Assembly (NCBI GenBank): GCA_001778055.1
Contig: MFFY01000057.1
Span: forward strand, 1-12,344
DNA length: 12,344 bases
Source: Candidatus Falkowbacteria bacterium RIFCSPLOWO2_12_FULL_45_13
GTDB lineage: Bacteria > Patescibacteriota > Patescibacteriia > Patescibacteriales > GWC2-42-12
Reading direction: 5' to 3'
Shown: positions 5,973 through 12,344 of the stretch, piece after piece
Layout of the letters: each line of letters opens with the position of its first letter
How positions within the stretch are numbered: the first letter of the stretch is position 1
Program-made: the position numbers and the translations under genes
Notes under the pieces: generated by a model
The model's input: the letters and a program-made list of their open reading frames with translations, nothing else
Told to the model about the DNA's origin: nothing
Databases searched by the model: none

Positions 5973-8900
5973 ATGAAGAAACATCTTGAATTGAAAATAA
6001 CCGGCATGCACTGCGCTTCTTGCGAAAAAATAATCGCCCTGGAACTCAGTGATTTGCCAGGCACGGAAAACATTAAAATAAACTGGACCGCGGGCGCGGG
6101 CGAGCTGGATTTAAACGAGGGAATTAATCAAGAGCCGGAAATTATAGAAGCTATAAAAAAAGCCGGCTATGAGGCGCAAATTATCAATGCCGCCCCCCTG
6201 CTAAGGGGGGGCGGGGGGGATAATTTTCCGCCAGAGGCGGATCCGCCTTGGGCGGAAACCGCTCCTACCCCTCCCCACCAATTCGGCGGGCAGACTTTAG
6301 AAAAAGAGCAAAACAGCAACAGCCAGTTATCCATAAAGCCGGCATCGTCCGGCCAACCCTTAAAAATAAAATTGGAAACCAACGTGCAAGCCGAAGGCCG
6401 CGTCTTAACCGGCCAAGACGGCCAGCCCTATTTTGAAGGCAAAATAAAGAACGATAAAAAAGCCGAGTTTGACGTGCCGGAAAACGACCACGATTCTAAA
6501 AATTTTATTGATCAGCTGGTTAAATCGGCTAATCTATCTAATTTGTTTGATAAAATCATGGGCGCGGAGAAAGAAAATAATACCCCTTCTAAAGAGGGGC
6601 TAGCCTCGCTAACCCCCTTTTTAAAGGAGGGCGGGGGGAGGTTAAATTCTGCGGTAGCGGGACAGACTAATGCCAGCCAAAATAAAAGGATCAGCCTGTC
6701 TCTCTCCGGCATGCACTGCGCCTCCTGCGCCAATATAATTGAACGCTCGCTTAAAAAAGTTTCCGGAGTAAAAGAAGCTAATGTTAACTTTGCCGCGGAA
6801 AAAGCTTCGGTGCTTTATGATCAAAGCCGCGGCAGTCTAAATGACTTGATCGCGGCCGTAAAAACCGCCGGCTATAAAGCCCAAGCGGTCGACGCCAAAG
6901 ACACTGAATTTGAAGCCAGAAAAAGACAAGCGGAAATTAAAAACTACTTTAAGAAATTTACTACCAGCATAATTTTGAGTTTACCTATGCTCTATTTTAT
7001 GCTCTTAGATTTCTTTAAATGGCTGCCGGGCGCAGGCGCCTGGCCGCCTTATTTCGGCATCGTCTCGCTCATTTTGACCACGCCGGTACAATTCATTATC
7101 GGCTACGGCTTCTATAAAGGCATGTGGTCGTCATTAAAAATGAAAACCTTTAACATGGACAGCCTGATCGCTATCGGCACTTCCACGGCTTATATTTACA
7201 GCTTAATATATTTTGTCGTCTACTTTGCTGAAACCGGTTCGTTAATCGGCTTAATGGGTGAAAAAATTCCCGAGCTGTATTTTGAAACCGCGGCCTTTTT
7301 GATTACTTTCGTCACCTTGGGCAAATGGCTGGAAATCAGGGCTAAAGGCAAAACTTCCGATTCCATAAAAAAATTAATGGGGCTCCAGGCTAAAACCGCG
7401 CGCGTCAGCCGCGCCGGTAGAGTTATAGATATTCCAATTGATGAGGTCATTAAAGGCGACGCCGTTGTTGTCCGGCCGGGCGAAAAAATTCCGGTTGACG
7501 GCAAAATCATTAAAGGCGACTCGGCCGTGGACGAATCCATGCTGACCGGCGAAAGCCTGCCAACGGAGAAGCACCCGGGCGATATGGTCTTCGGCGCCAC
7601 CATTAATAAAAACGGCAGTTTTGAATTTGAAGCCACCCGCGTGGGCGCGGAAACCGCTTTAGCGCAAATTATCCGCGTAGTTGAAGAGGCCCAAGGCTCA
7701 AAAGCGCCGATCCAAGCGTTTGCCGATGCCATTTCCGCCCGCTTCGTGCCAATCGTCATCGCTGTCGCGGTGATGACATTCGCCACCTGGTTCTTTCTCT
7801 TGGGTTCCAGCTTAGCTTTCGCTTTAATGGCATTTACCGCCGTTATCGTCATCGCCTGCCCCTGCGCATTGGGTCTGGCCACGCCCACCGCCATCATGGT
7901 GGGCACTGGCAAAGGCGCGGAGTACGGCATTTTGGTTAAAGGCGGCGAACCCCTGGAAGCGGCCTGCAAAATCAACACGATTATTTTTGATAAAACCGGC
8001 ACCCTGACCAAGGGCAAGCCCGAGGTCACTGATGTCTTAACTTTCGCCGGATCGGACGCTGAAGATATAATCGCGGCCGCGGCCAGTCTGGAAAAACTAT
8101 CCGAGCATCCTCTGGCTGAAGCCATTTACAGCTACAGCCGAGAAGAAGGCATGGATTTAAGCGAAGTTAAAAATTTTCAGGCCATACCCGGCCATGGCGT
8201 AGTGGGCGAAATCAGCGGCCTAAAATATTTCTTCGGCAATGCCAAGATGATAACCGAGATTGCCAATTTAAGCCTGGAAAAAATAAAAAGAAAAATAAAT
8301 AAATTGGAAGAGCAGGGTAAAACCGTCATGACGCTGGCTACGACCCAGGAAATTATCGGCGCCGTGGCCGTGGCCGACACGATTAAAGAAACTTCGCGCG
8401 AAGCGGTGGCTCAACTTACTAAAATGGGAATTGAAATTTATATGATCACGGGAGATAATGAACGAACGGCCCAGGCGATTGCTAAACAAGTTGGCATCAG
8501 CAATGTTCTCGCCGAGGTTTTGCCGCAAAATAAGGCTGAAATGGTCAAAAAATTACAGCGAGAAGAAGTAAAAGTTAAAAATAAATTGTTTGGGATTTGG
8601 GATTTGGGATTTGGGATTTCTACCCATAGGGTGGCTATGGTGGGTGACGGCATTAACGACGCGCCGGCTTTGGCCCAAGCTGATTTAGGCATCGCCATGG
8701 GTTCGGGCACGGACGTGGCCATGGAAACCGGCGGCATCGTCATGGTTAAAAATGACTTAAGCGACGTAACCAGCGCCATTCAATTATCCAAAGAAACCAT
8801 GGCTAAAATCAAACAGAATATGTTTTTCGCTTTGTTCTATAATGTCATCGGCATCCCCATCGCCGCTAGAGTTTTCGCCTTTGCCGGCCTGATCCTTAAA

Positions 8901-9086
8901 CCGGAATTGGCTGGTTTGGCCATGGCCCTAAGCTCAATTTCCGTGGTTACCAATTCCTTGTCGTTAAAATATTTCCGGCCCGGAAAAAAAAATTATCTGT
9001 CAATCGCCGCTCCCGCGATCATGGTCGTGCTGTTCAGCTTTATCTTCTTTGAGTTCGCCAGATTAAGTTCGGCGGGCATGAAATAA
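5973..9086 (+). CDS. copA: Cu(I)-exporting P1B-type ATPase CopA with an unusually long N-terminal region
   Basis: The pump exports Cu(I) from the cytoplasm using ATP. HMA1 is at residues 1-70 (GMHCASC at 11-17) and HMA2 at about 238-305 (GMHCASC at 246-252). Membrane segments begin at about 328. The actuator loop has LTGES (524-528). The membrane metal site is CPC (630-632, within ACPCALGLATPT). Next come the phosphorylated D673 in FDKTGTLTKG, the EHP motif (711-713), GHGVVGE, MITGDN and GDGINDAP (891-898). Y956-N957 and MALSS (984-988) in the last helices are the Cu(I) signature. At 1037 residues it is long for the family. The extra length lies in the 165-residue region between the HMA domains, which includes two repeat-coded patches, and in a GGGATTT-coded insertion (about 865-885) just before GDGIND. 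All catalytic motifs are intact. Confidence 0.97.
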   Translation: MKKHLELKITGMHCASCEKIIALELSDLPGTENIKINWTAGAGELDLNEGINQEPEIIEAIKKAGYEAQIINAAPLLRGGGGDNFPPEADPPWAETAPTPPHQFGGQTLEKEQNSNSQLSIKPASSGQPLKIKLETNVQAEGRVLTGQDGQPYFEGKIKNDKKAEFDVPENDHDSKNFIDQLVKSANLSNLFDKIMGAEKENNTPSKEGLASLTPFLKEGGGRLNSAVAGQTNASQNKRISLSLSGMHCASCANIIERSLKKVSGVKEANVNFAAEKASVLYDQSRGSLNDLIAAVKTAGYKAQAVDAKDTEFEARKRQAEIKNYFKKFTTSIILSLPMLYFMLLDFFKWLPGAGAWPPYFGIVSLILTTPVQFIIGYGFYKGMWSSLKMKTFNMDSLIAIGTSTAYIYSLIYFVVYFAETGSLIGLMGEKIPELYFETAAFLITFVTLGKWLEIRAKGKTSDSIKKLMGLQAKTARVSRAGRVIDIPIDEVIKGDAVVVRPGEKIPVDGKIIKGDSAVDESMLTGESLPTEKHPGDMVFGATINKNGSFEFEATRVGAETALAQIIRVVEEAQGSKAPIQAFADAISARFVPIVIAVAVMTFATWFFLLGSSLAFALMAFTAVIVIACPCALGLATPTAIMVGTGKGAEYGILVKGGEPLEAACKINTIIFDKTGTLTKGKPEVTDVLTFAGSDAEDIIAAAASLEKLSEHPLAEAIYSYSREEGMDLSEVKNFQAIPGHGVVGEISGLKYFFGNAKMITEIANLSLEKIKRKINKLEEQGKTVMTLATTQEIIGAVAVADTIKETSREAVAQLTKMGIEIYMITGDNERTAQAIAKQVGISNVLAEVLPQNKAEMVKKLQREEVKVKNKLFGIWDLGFGISTHRVAMVGDGINDAPALAQADLGIAMGSGTDVAMETGGIVMVKNDLSDVTSAIQLSKETMAKIKQNMFFALFYNVIGIPIAARVFAFAGLILKPELAGLAMALSSISVVTNSLSLKYFRPGKKNYLSIAAPAIMVVLFSFIFFEFARLSSAGMK
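6187..6256. repeat. Hairpin-repeat patch 1 in the copA inter-HMA linker
   Basis: A C-run/G-run hairpin (about 6192-6217, CCCCCCTG...GGGGGGG) is followed by two back-to-back perfect hairpins: TCCGCC-AGA-GGCGGA (6226-6240) and TCCGCC-TTG-GGCGGA (6242-6256). Translation is in frame and gives Pro/Gly-rich, low-complexity peptide around residues 73-95. The texture matches the insertion at 1452-1526. Confidence 0.75.
6581..6640. repeat. Hairpin-repeat patch 2 in the copA inter-HMA linker
   Basis: CCCCTTCTAAAGAGGGG (6583-6599) and the CCCCC...AAAGGAGGGCGGGGGG block just after it (6613-6638) are C-run/G-run repeats, again read in frame (about residues 204-223, TPSKEGLASLTPFLKEGGG). This patch ends close to the start of HMA2. 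Confidence 0.7.
8592..8619. repeat. GGGATTT x4 array in frame in the CopA P-domain
   Basis: Four perfect tandem GGGATTT copies encode FGIWDLGFGI between the helix ending KKLQ and the conserved VAMVGDGIND strand. The unit and copy number equal those at 978-1005 in tsaD, but here the array is on the sense strand, so a different peptide results. Confidence 0.9.
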
Positions 9087-9098
9087 AGCGACAAATAT

Positions 9099-9587
9099 AT
9101 GCCAAAAAACTTGCCGCAAATAAAGCTGTTAGTTCTGTTAACGGTTATGATAATCGCGGCGGCCTTAATAATCATGACGGTAAAAAATAACCAAATCACA
9201 GCTGATGGACCGCTTAAAGAAAAAATGGCGGCGGTTTATCGTTCCGCCGGTTGCGGTTGTTGCGCCAACTATATTGCCTATCTAAAGCGAGCCGGAGTGC
9301 GAGTTGAGGAAAAATTGACCGAAGACATGGCGGCCGTCAGAAAAAAATTTAGCGTGAGCGACGAACTTTCCAGCTGCCATACGACTCAAATAGAAAATTA
9401 TACGATAGAAGGGCATATTCCCATTGAAGCGATTGAAAAATTGCTGGCCGAAAAACCGAATCTGGCGGGCATCGCTTTGCCGCTCATGCCGGCCGGATCG
9501 CCGGGCATGCCGGGCAGAAAAGTTGAGACCTTCAACATTAGCGGTTTTACCGCCGCCGGTTCATCCTCCCCATACTTAAGCTTATAG
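9099..9587 (+). CDS. Membrane-anchored DUF411 family metal-binding protein
   Basis: The 162-residue protein has an N-terminal hydrophobic anchor (about residues 8-28) and then a DUF411 domain. Its motifs match the family in order: VYRSAGCGCC (C52, C54, C55), SSCHT (C93, H94), IEGHIP (H106) and MPAGSPGMPG near the end. DUF411 proteins are commonly found beside copper resistance and cytochrome oxidase genes and are thought to bind copper; the biochemical role is not well settled. It follows copA by 12 bases and is very likely in the same transcript. The anchor places the domain outside the cytoplasm, so it could receive copper exported by CopA. The last 20 residues after the GSPGMPG motif are polar and not conserved as far as I can tell. 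Confidence 0.92.
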   Translation: MPKNLPQIKLLVLLTVMIIAAALIIMTVKNNQITADGPLKEKMAAVYRSAGCGCCANYIAYLKRAGVRVEEKLTEDMAAVRKKFSVSDELSSCHTTQIENYTIEGHIPIEAIEKLLAEKPNLAGIALPLMPAGSPGMPGRKVETFNISGFTAAGSSSPYLSL

Positions 9588-9600
9588 CCAATCAACCCTT

Positions 9601-10140
9601 ATGAAAAAAACAGCGTGGTCACGACTTTTTCTTGGCGGGATTATCTTAGCCGCTCTGGCCTTTCCGTCCGCGGCCTTGGCGCATTGCCCTCTTTGCACGG
9701 CCGGAGCCGGGCTGGCGGCCCTGGGCGCTTATTGGCTAGGCATTAATGGTCTGACTGTTGGCCTGCTAATCGGCGCTTTCGCCGTAGCGCTGGGGCTTTG
9801 GCTGGGCAGGATGATTGCCAAAAAATATCTGCCCGGTCAAAACAATCTTATCGCCGTCTTTTCTTGGCTAACAACCGTACTGCCTTTACAAACGCTCTTG
9901 TCTGATTACACCTCAATTTTCATTAACTGGAGCGGCTCCTACGGCTCCTGGCTAAATCGCACCTACTTAATTAATCTGTTTTTGGTCGGCGGCATTATCG
10001 GCGCCATACTGGTTTATCTGGCGCCGCGGTTTAGCCGTTTTCTCTCCTGCCGGCGCGGTAAAACTATTCCTTTTCAGTCTATGATAATAACTTTCGCCCT
10101 GCTTCTGCTGGCCTCACTCGTAACCCAATTAGTTTTTTAA
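9601..10140 (+). CDS. Membrane protein with predicted mature N-terminus HCPLC
   Basis: This 179-residue protein has a classic signal peptide (MKKTAWSRLF..., cleavage predicted after AALA, residues 24-27). Cleavage there leaves His28 as the first residue, followed by Cys29-Pro-Leu-Cys32. The rest is hydrophobic, with segments at about 44-68, 122-141 and 160-178 and a shorter one around 83-99. I recall similar 'AHCPLC' membrane proteins in other prokaryotes but no established function. It starts 13 bases after the DUF411 gene, so it is probably cotranscribed with copA. A terminal amine, His and two Cys at the outer membrane face could form a soft-metal site, which suits copper, but this is inference. 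The other possibility is a thiol-disulfide role for the CPLC motif (a CXXC form). Confidence 0.7.
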   Translation: MKKTAWSRLFLGGIILAALAFPSAALAHCPLCTAGAGLAALGAYWLGINGLTVGLLIGAFAVALGLWLGRMIAKKYLPGQNNLIAVFSWLTTVLPLQTLLSDYTSIFINWSGSYGSWLNRTYLINLFLVGGIIGAILVYLAPRFSRFLSCRRGKTIPFQSMIITFALLLLASLVTQLVF

Positions 10141-10212
10141 GCGATTGTCAGATAGTTATAACAAGCGTCTTTGTGCCATAATATAAATAAGTTAATTCTT
10201 AACATAAACTCT

Positions 10213-10479
10213 ATGAGTTTAAACGCGCAGAAATTTTCTCTCTTAACCGCGGCCGGCTCGGGCGCGCTGTATGCGGTCTGCTCTTTGTTCGTGGCTTTAT
10301 TCCCGACCTTATCTACCAAACTAATGGGCTGGCTATTTCATTTAACCAACCCGGAAGCCGTCTTCGGCTCACAGCGAGTAACTTTAACCGGTTTTGGGGG
10401 CGGCGTAATTGAAGTGGCAATTTACATGTATGTCGCTTCTTTAATTTTCGCCTGGATATTCAATCGGTCGGTAAAATAG
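10213..10479 (+). CDS. DUF5676-like small membrane protein
   Basis: I chose the ATG giving MSLNAQKFSLLTAAGSGALY (88 residues). An upstream ATG at 10171 would add 14 residues that fit poorly. Two membrane helices are visible, about 9-31 and 58-83, separated by a loop with LMGWLFHLTN. This layout and the spacing of the Leu-Phe-His segment match the DUF5676 family, whose members have no known biochemical activity but often sit next to heavy-metal ATPases and SHOCT-domain proteins. The gene is 72 bases after the HCPLC protein, in the same direction. The family call comes from memory of the pattern and should be treated as likely, not certain. Confidence 0.7.
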   Translation: MSLNAQKFSLLTAAGSGALYAVCSLFVALFPTLSTKLMGWLFHLTNPEAVFGSQRVTLTGFGGGVIEVAIYMYVASLIFAWIFNRSVK

Positions 10480-10504
10480 AAATATAAAAAAAACTAAAAT
10501 TCGT

Positions 10505-10669
10505 CTAAATAAATTCTAATAAGGGAACGTCGCCGCTATAACGCCAAAATAAATCTAGCGCTTCACCCGGCCAAGCGCTGGATAAATTCATAATACCAAT
10601 TTTCGCTAAATCCTGAAAGTAAAATTTTGGCGACCATTTGGCGGCAGCCCCAATTAAAGAGAAAGGCAT
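10505..10669 (-). CDS. Possible small ORF or gene remnant, unknown
   Basis: The 196-base gap between two plus-strand genes holds a 54-codon minus-strand frame, ATG to TAG. It starts MPFSLIGAAAKWSPKFYFQD and ends with SGDVPLLEFI. Its composition looks protein-like (several Trp, Phe and Tyr, few low-complexity stretches), and it fills nearly the whole gap. No family is recognised, and the start lies only 7 bases from the start of the next plus-strand gene. It may be a real small protein, a decayed gene, or chance. Confidence 0.3.
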   Translation of the reverse strand: MPFSLIGAAAKWSPKFYFQDLAKIGIMNLSSAWPGEALDLFWRYSGDVPLLEFI

Positions 10670-10675
10670 AATTAT

Positions 10676-10918
10676 ATGATGTGGTACTACGGTAATTTTA
10701 TGAACGGCTTCGGCTGGTTCGGCTTCTTTTTCATGATTCTGTTTTGGGTTTTAATAATCTGGGGCATTATCGCGCTGGTTAGATGGGATGGCGGCCAATC
10801 CGCCGCCTCTTTCGGCAACGGAAAAAATAAAGCCCTGGGTATTCTAAAAGAACGCTACGCTAAGGGCGAAATTGATAAAAAAGAATTTGAGGAAAAAAAG
10901 AAAGATTTATCAAGCTAA
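10676..10918 (+). CDS. SHOCT-domain small membrane protein
   Basis: The 80-residue protein has a Trp/Phe/Gly-rich start (MMWYYGNFMNGFGWFG), one membrane helix (about residues 14-35), a short polar linker and a C-terminal SHOCT motif (about 52-79: ALGILKERYAKGEIDKKEFE). SHOCT is a short charged helical hairpin, probably for oligomerisation or protein contact. Proteins with this exact layout are frequent beside copper-export genes, but the role is unknown. An AAAGG about 9 bases before the ATG (10662-10666) is one of the few Shine-Dalgarno-like sites in this window. It is the last gene of the copper block before mobile DNA. Confidence 0.85.
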   Translation: MMWYYGNFMNGFGWFGFFFMILFWVLIIWGIIALVRWDGGQSAASFGNGKNKALGILKERYAKGEIDKKEFEEKKKDLSS

Positions 10919-10938
10919 CCGCCTGAAAAATTATAGAA

Positions 10939-10980
10939 CGTGGGCATAATGACTATAAAATGACTATAAAAATGCCCGCG
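10939..10980. repeat. Right-end hairpin of the IS200-type element with a tandem repeat loop
   Basis: CGTGGGCAT (10939-10947) pairs with ATGCCCGCG (10972-10980) with one wobble. The loop holds two tandem copies of ATGACTATAAA (10949-10959 and 10960-10970). The tnpA stop codon lies in the loop, and the last codons of tnpA lie in the right arm. Confidence 0.65.
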
Positions 10981-11356
10981 CCTGATTAATAGTCAGAACT
11001 TCATCGAAGCCGACCGTTGACACCGCATAGCCTCTGGCCCAGAAGTGCGCCCCAGGGTAGTTTCTTGCCTGACCTTGAAAGCGTGCGATGGCTATCGCGC
11101 TCTTGCCCTTGAGAAATCCCAGCACTGAAGCCACGGCGTATTTGGGCGGAATTTCAACGCACATATGGACATGATCCAGACTTAAACTGCCTTCGGTGAT
11201 TCGGCTTTCTTTCTGCTGAGCTAATTCGTGAGGTATTTTAACCAGTTCTTTCCTAATTTGGCCGTACAATACTTTCTTCCTTTTCTTAGGCACAAATATC
11301 ACGTGATATTTGCAATTCCATTTTGAATGGGATAAACTTTGATCTAGGTTAGACAT
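10964..11356 (-). CDS. tnpA: IS200 family HUH transposase TnpA, C-terminally altered
   Basis: TnpA moves its element as single-stranded DNA, using a His-U-His metal site and a catalytic Tyr. The N-terminus SLSHSKWNCKYHVIFVPKKR and the LDHVHMCVEIPPK block (HUH, H62 and H64) are typical, as are VLGFLKGKSAIAI and HFWARGYAVSTVGF. After VGFDE the family normally continues with a helix containing the catalytic Tyr (type YIRNQ) and some 10-20 more residues. Here the protein reads VLTINQARAFL and stops at 130 residues, with no Tyr in that stretch. Neither other frame restores it over the next codons. The enzyme is therefore probably inactive or dependent on another copy. It lies opposite to the copper genes. 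Confidence 0.85.
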   Translation of the reverse strand: MSNLDQSLSHSKWNCKYHVIFVPKKRKKVLYGQIRKELVKIPHELAQQKESRITEGSLSLDHVHMCVEIPPKYAVASVLGFLKGKSAIAIARFQGQARNYPGAHFWARGYAVSTVGFDEVLTINQARAFL

Positions 11357-11411
11357 AGTGTTGTTTTATGAGCGACGGCCACTCATCAAGCCGTTTTCAT
11401 TATACAACACT
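11357..11411 (-). promoter_or_regulatory. Left-end hairpin directly upstream of tnpA
   Basis: AGTGTTGT (11357-11364) and ACAACACT (11404-11411) form the outer stem, and ACGGC/GCCGT (11374-11378 with 11390-11394) the inner one. The stem abuts the tnpA ATG and is followed on the plus strand by a T-rich run (to 11423), so it could also act as a terminator for plus-strand transcripts. A TATAAT on the minus strand (11404-11399) lies in it. In IS200, hairpins at this place lower tnpA expression. Confidence 0.6.
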
Positions 11412-11423
11412 TTGTCTTTTTTT

Positions 11424-12344
11424 GTGGTTGACGGAACGGTAGAACCTTTGCAAGTCTCACCAGTAGAACTGGTGGATTACCTTTTGGGAAAAACTATTTA
11501 ACCAAGGATTCTGTGCTGGTTCATCTTGAACAGTTGATGGACCGGTTGCCGGATATTTCCGAAATCACCCGCCTGTTTAAGCCGACGCGTTCCGGATATT
11601 ATGCCTTCGACGGATTGTGGTTTAAATTCCACGGCGCCAACAAAGTGCTCATGATCTGTTTCGACGCCGCCAGCTTGGACCTCGTAAACTACCTGATTGC
11701 CGATGATGAGAATTATATTACCTATGGCAGACTAATTGATTCAGTTAATGCGGCTGAACCAGGCATTTTAACTGGGGCAAAAGGGTTTTACGCCGATGGC
11801 GAATTAGGTCTCTTAAAAAGGCTTAAAGAAAATTACGAGCACATACCGCTACAACTGTGCGTCTTCCACAAATACACCAGGTCAAACCAAATTATTCCCT
11901 TTGTCCGCGCCAAAGGCATAGATAAAGAAATTAAAAGCCGGGTGGAAAAAGTGCTATTCGCGCCGACCAAGGACGAAGCGATTGCTGCGCTGGATAATTT
12001 AAAAAGGTACGCTCGAGAACATCAGCAGAACGACAAACTCAAAAAAATCGTTGGTGTGCTCAAGCGTAATTTTCATCTGCTCTTAACTCATTTTGATAAT
12101 CCGGAAATGAGTCCTTACAATAATGTATTAGAGGGATTCAACCACATCATTAAGAGAAAAATCAGATTGATGAAAGGTTTTAAAAAAGAGCTTAATATGG
12201 ACAGATGGCTGAAGTTTATTCTATTAGACTACCGTTTCCACAAAGTGCACTCCAGCGGCCTTAAAGATAGAAACGGGAAATTCCCATTGGAATTAGCTAA
12301 AGTTAATCTGCCAAAATATCATAATTGGATTAACTTGGTTAGGA
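11424..12344 (+). CDS. IS256/Mutator-like DDE transposase, 5' frame disturbed, 3' end beyond the window
   Basis: A long frame (11432 to the window edge, after a TGA at 11429) encodes a DDE-type transposase. FDGLWFKFHGANKVLMICFD holds the first Asp, FYADGELGLLKRL the second, and LQLCVFHKY the C-x2-H motif that IS256/Mutator enzymes carry after it. NNVLEGFNHIIKRKIR holds the Glu, and an RFHKVHSS tail follows. The first ATG in this frame is only at 11537. A better-looking N-terminal stretch, VVDGTVEPLQVSPVELVDYL, lies in another frame from the GTG at 11424. It ends at TAA 11499 and passes G GGA AAA (11486-11492), where a -1 shift would join it to the main frame as LLGKNYLTKDSVLV. So the gene is frameshifted, uses programmed frameshifting, or lost its start when the IS200-type element inserted next to it. 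Confidence 0.75.

Larger units (their letters stand above)
10939..11411 (-). mobile_element. IS200-type insertion element, probably defective
   Basis: The element is outlined by a hairpin at each side of a Y1 transposase gene: 10939-10980 beyond the 3' end and 11357-11411 just before the ATG. This is the layout of IS200/IS605 members, which have subterminal hairpins instead of terminal inverted repeats. The true cleavage ends lie a few to about 20 bases outside the hairpins and cannot be fixed without other copies. Confidence 0.6.

Noticed and set aside
7220..8125. 301-codon frame antisense to copA
   Set aside because: It lies wholly opposite a strongly supported P-type ATPase domain; its Ala/Ser/Pro-rich composition is a shadow of the sense codons.
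10141..10212. Separate promoter for the DUF5676-like gene
   Set aside because: AT-rich words such as ATAATAT occur, but no -35 box is found at a suitable distance.
11429..11431. TGA read as glycine (alternative code of some CPR lineages) to extend the transposase
   Set aside because: tsaD and copA are full length with ordinary Gly codons and no internal TGA, and the gene at 2061 ends in TGA, so the standard code applies.
1..12344. tRNA or rRNA genes
   Set aside because: No cloverleaf with GTTC-type T-loop or conserved rRNA stretch was recognised on reading; a covariance-model scan would settle this.

Overview
The window looks like a chromosomal segment of a Candidate Phyla Radiation bacterium (Candidatus Patescibacteria, Parcubacteria-like). 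This is an inference from gene types and texture: moderate GC, few Shine-Dalgarno sequences, short AT-rich gaps between genes, the standard genetic code, and many dispersed short repeats, several of which are read through in frame inside conserved genes. No rRNA or tRNA gene and no species marker was seen, so the lineage is not proven.

Layout. 1-301 is the C-terminal end of a sensor histidine kinase (+), followed by a likely terminator. tsaD, the tRNA t6A synthesis gene, runs convergently at 510-1739 (-) and carries three in-frame repeat insertions. 1740-2060 is non-coding and holds an inverted repeat pair plus a strong sigma70-type promoter. That promoter opens a co-directional block (2061-10918, +) that looks like a copper and thiol handling cluster: a secreted Cys protein; a fusion of HMA domain, DsbD/SafE-like membrane core and two cupredoxin-like domains; a membrane-anchored DsbA/GILT-like protein; a free HMA copper chaperone; a long CopA Cu(I) ATPase; a DUF411 protein; a membrane protein whose predicted mature N-terminus is His-Cys-Pro-Leu-Cys; a DUF5676-like membrane protein; and a SHOCT-domain membrane protein. 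From 10939 to the end lie mobile elements: an IS200-type element (-) whose transposase appears to lack its catalytic tyrosine, and an IS256/Mutator-like transposase (+) that runs off the window and has a disturbed 5' end.

How the genes may work together (inference). The soluble HMA protein would pass Cu(I) to CopA for export. DUF411, the cupredoxin domains and the Cys-containing secreted proteins would bind copper outside the membrane. The DsbD-like core and the DsbA-like protein would manage thiol state, much as the ScsB/ScsC proteins do in proteobacterial copper tolerance. No copper-responsive regulator gene is visible.

The most unusual structural feature is the set of heptanucleotide arrays (exactly four copies each) and C/G-rich hairpin repeats that sit in frame inside the histidine kinase, tsaD and copA, at places where family members normally have short loops.
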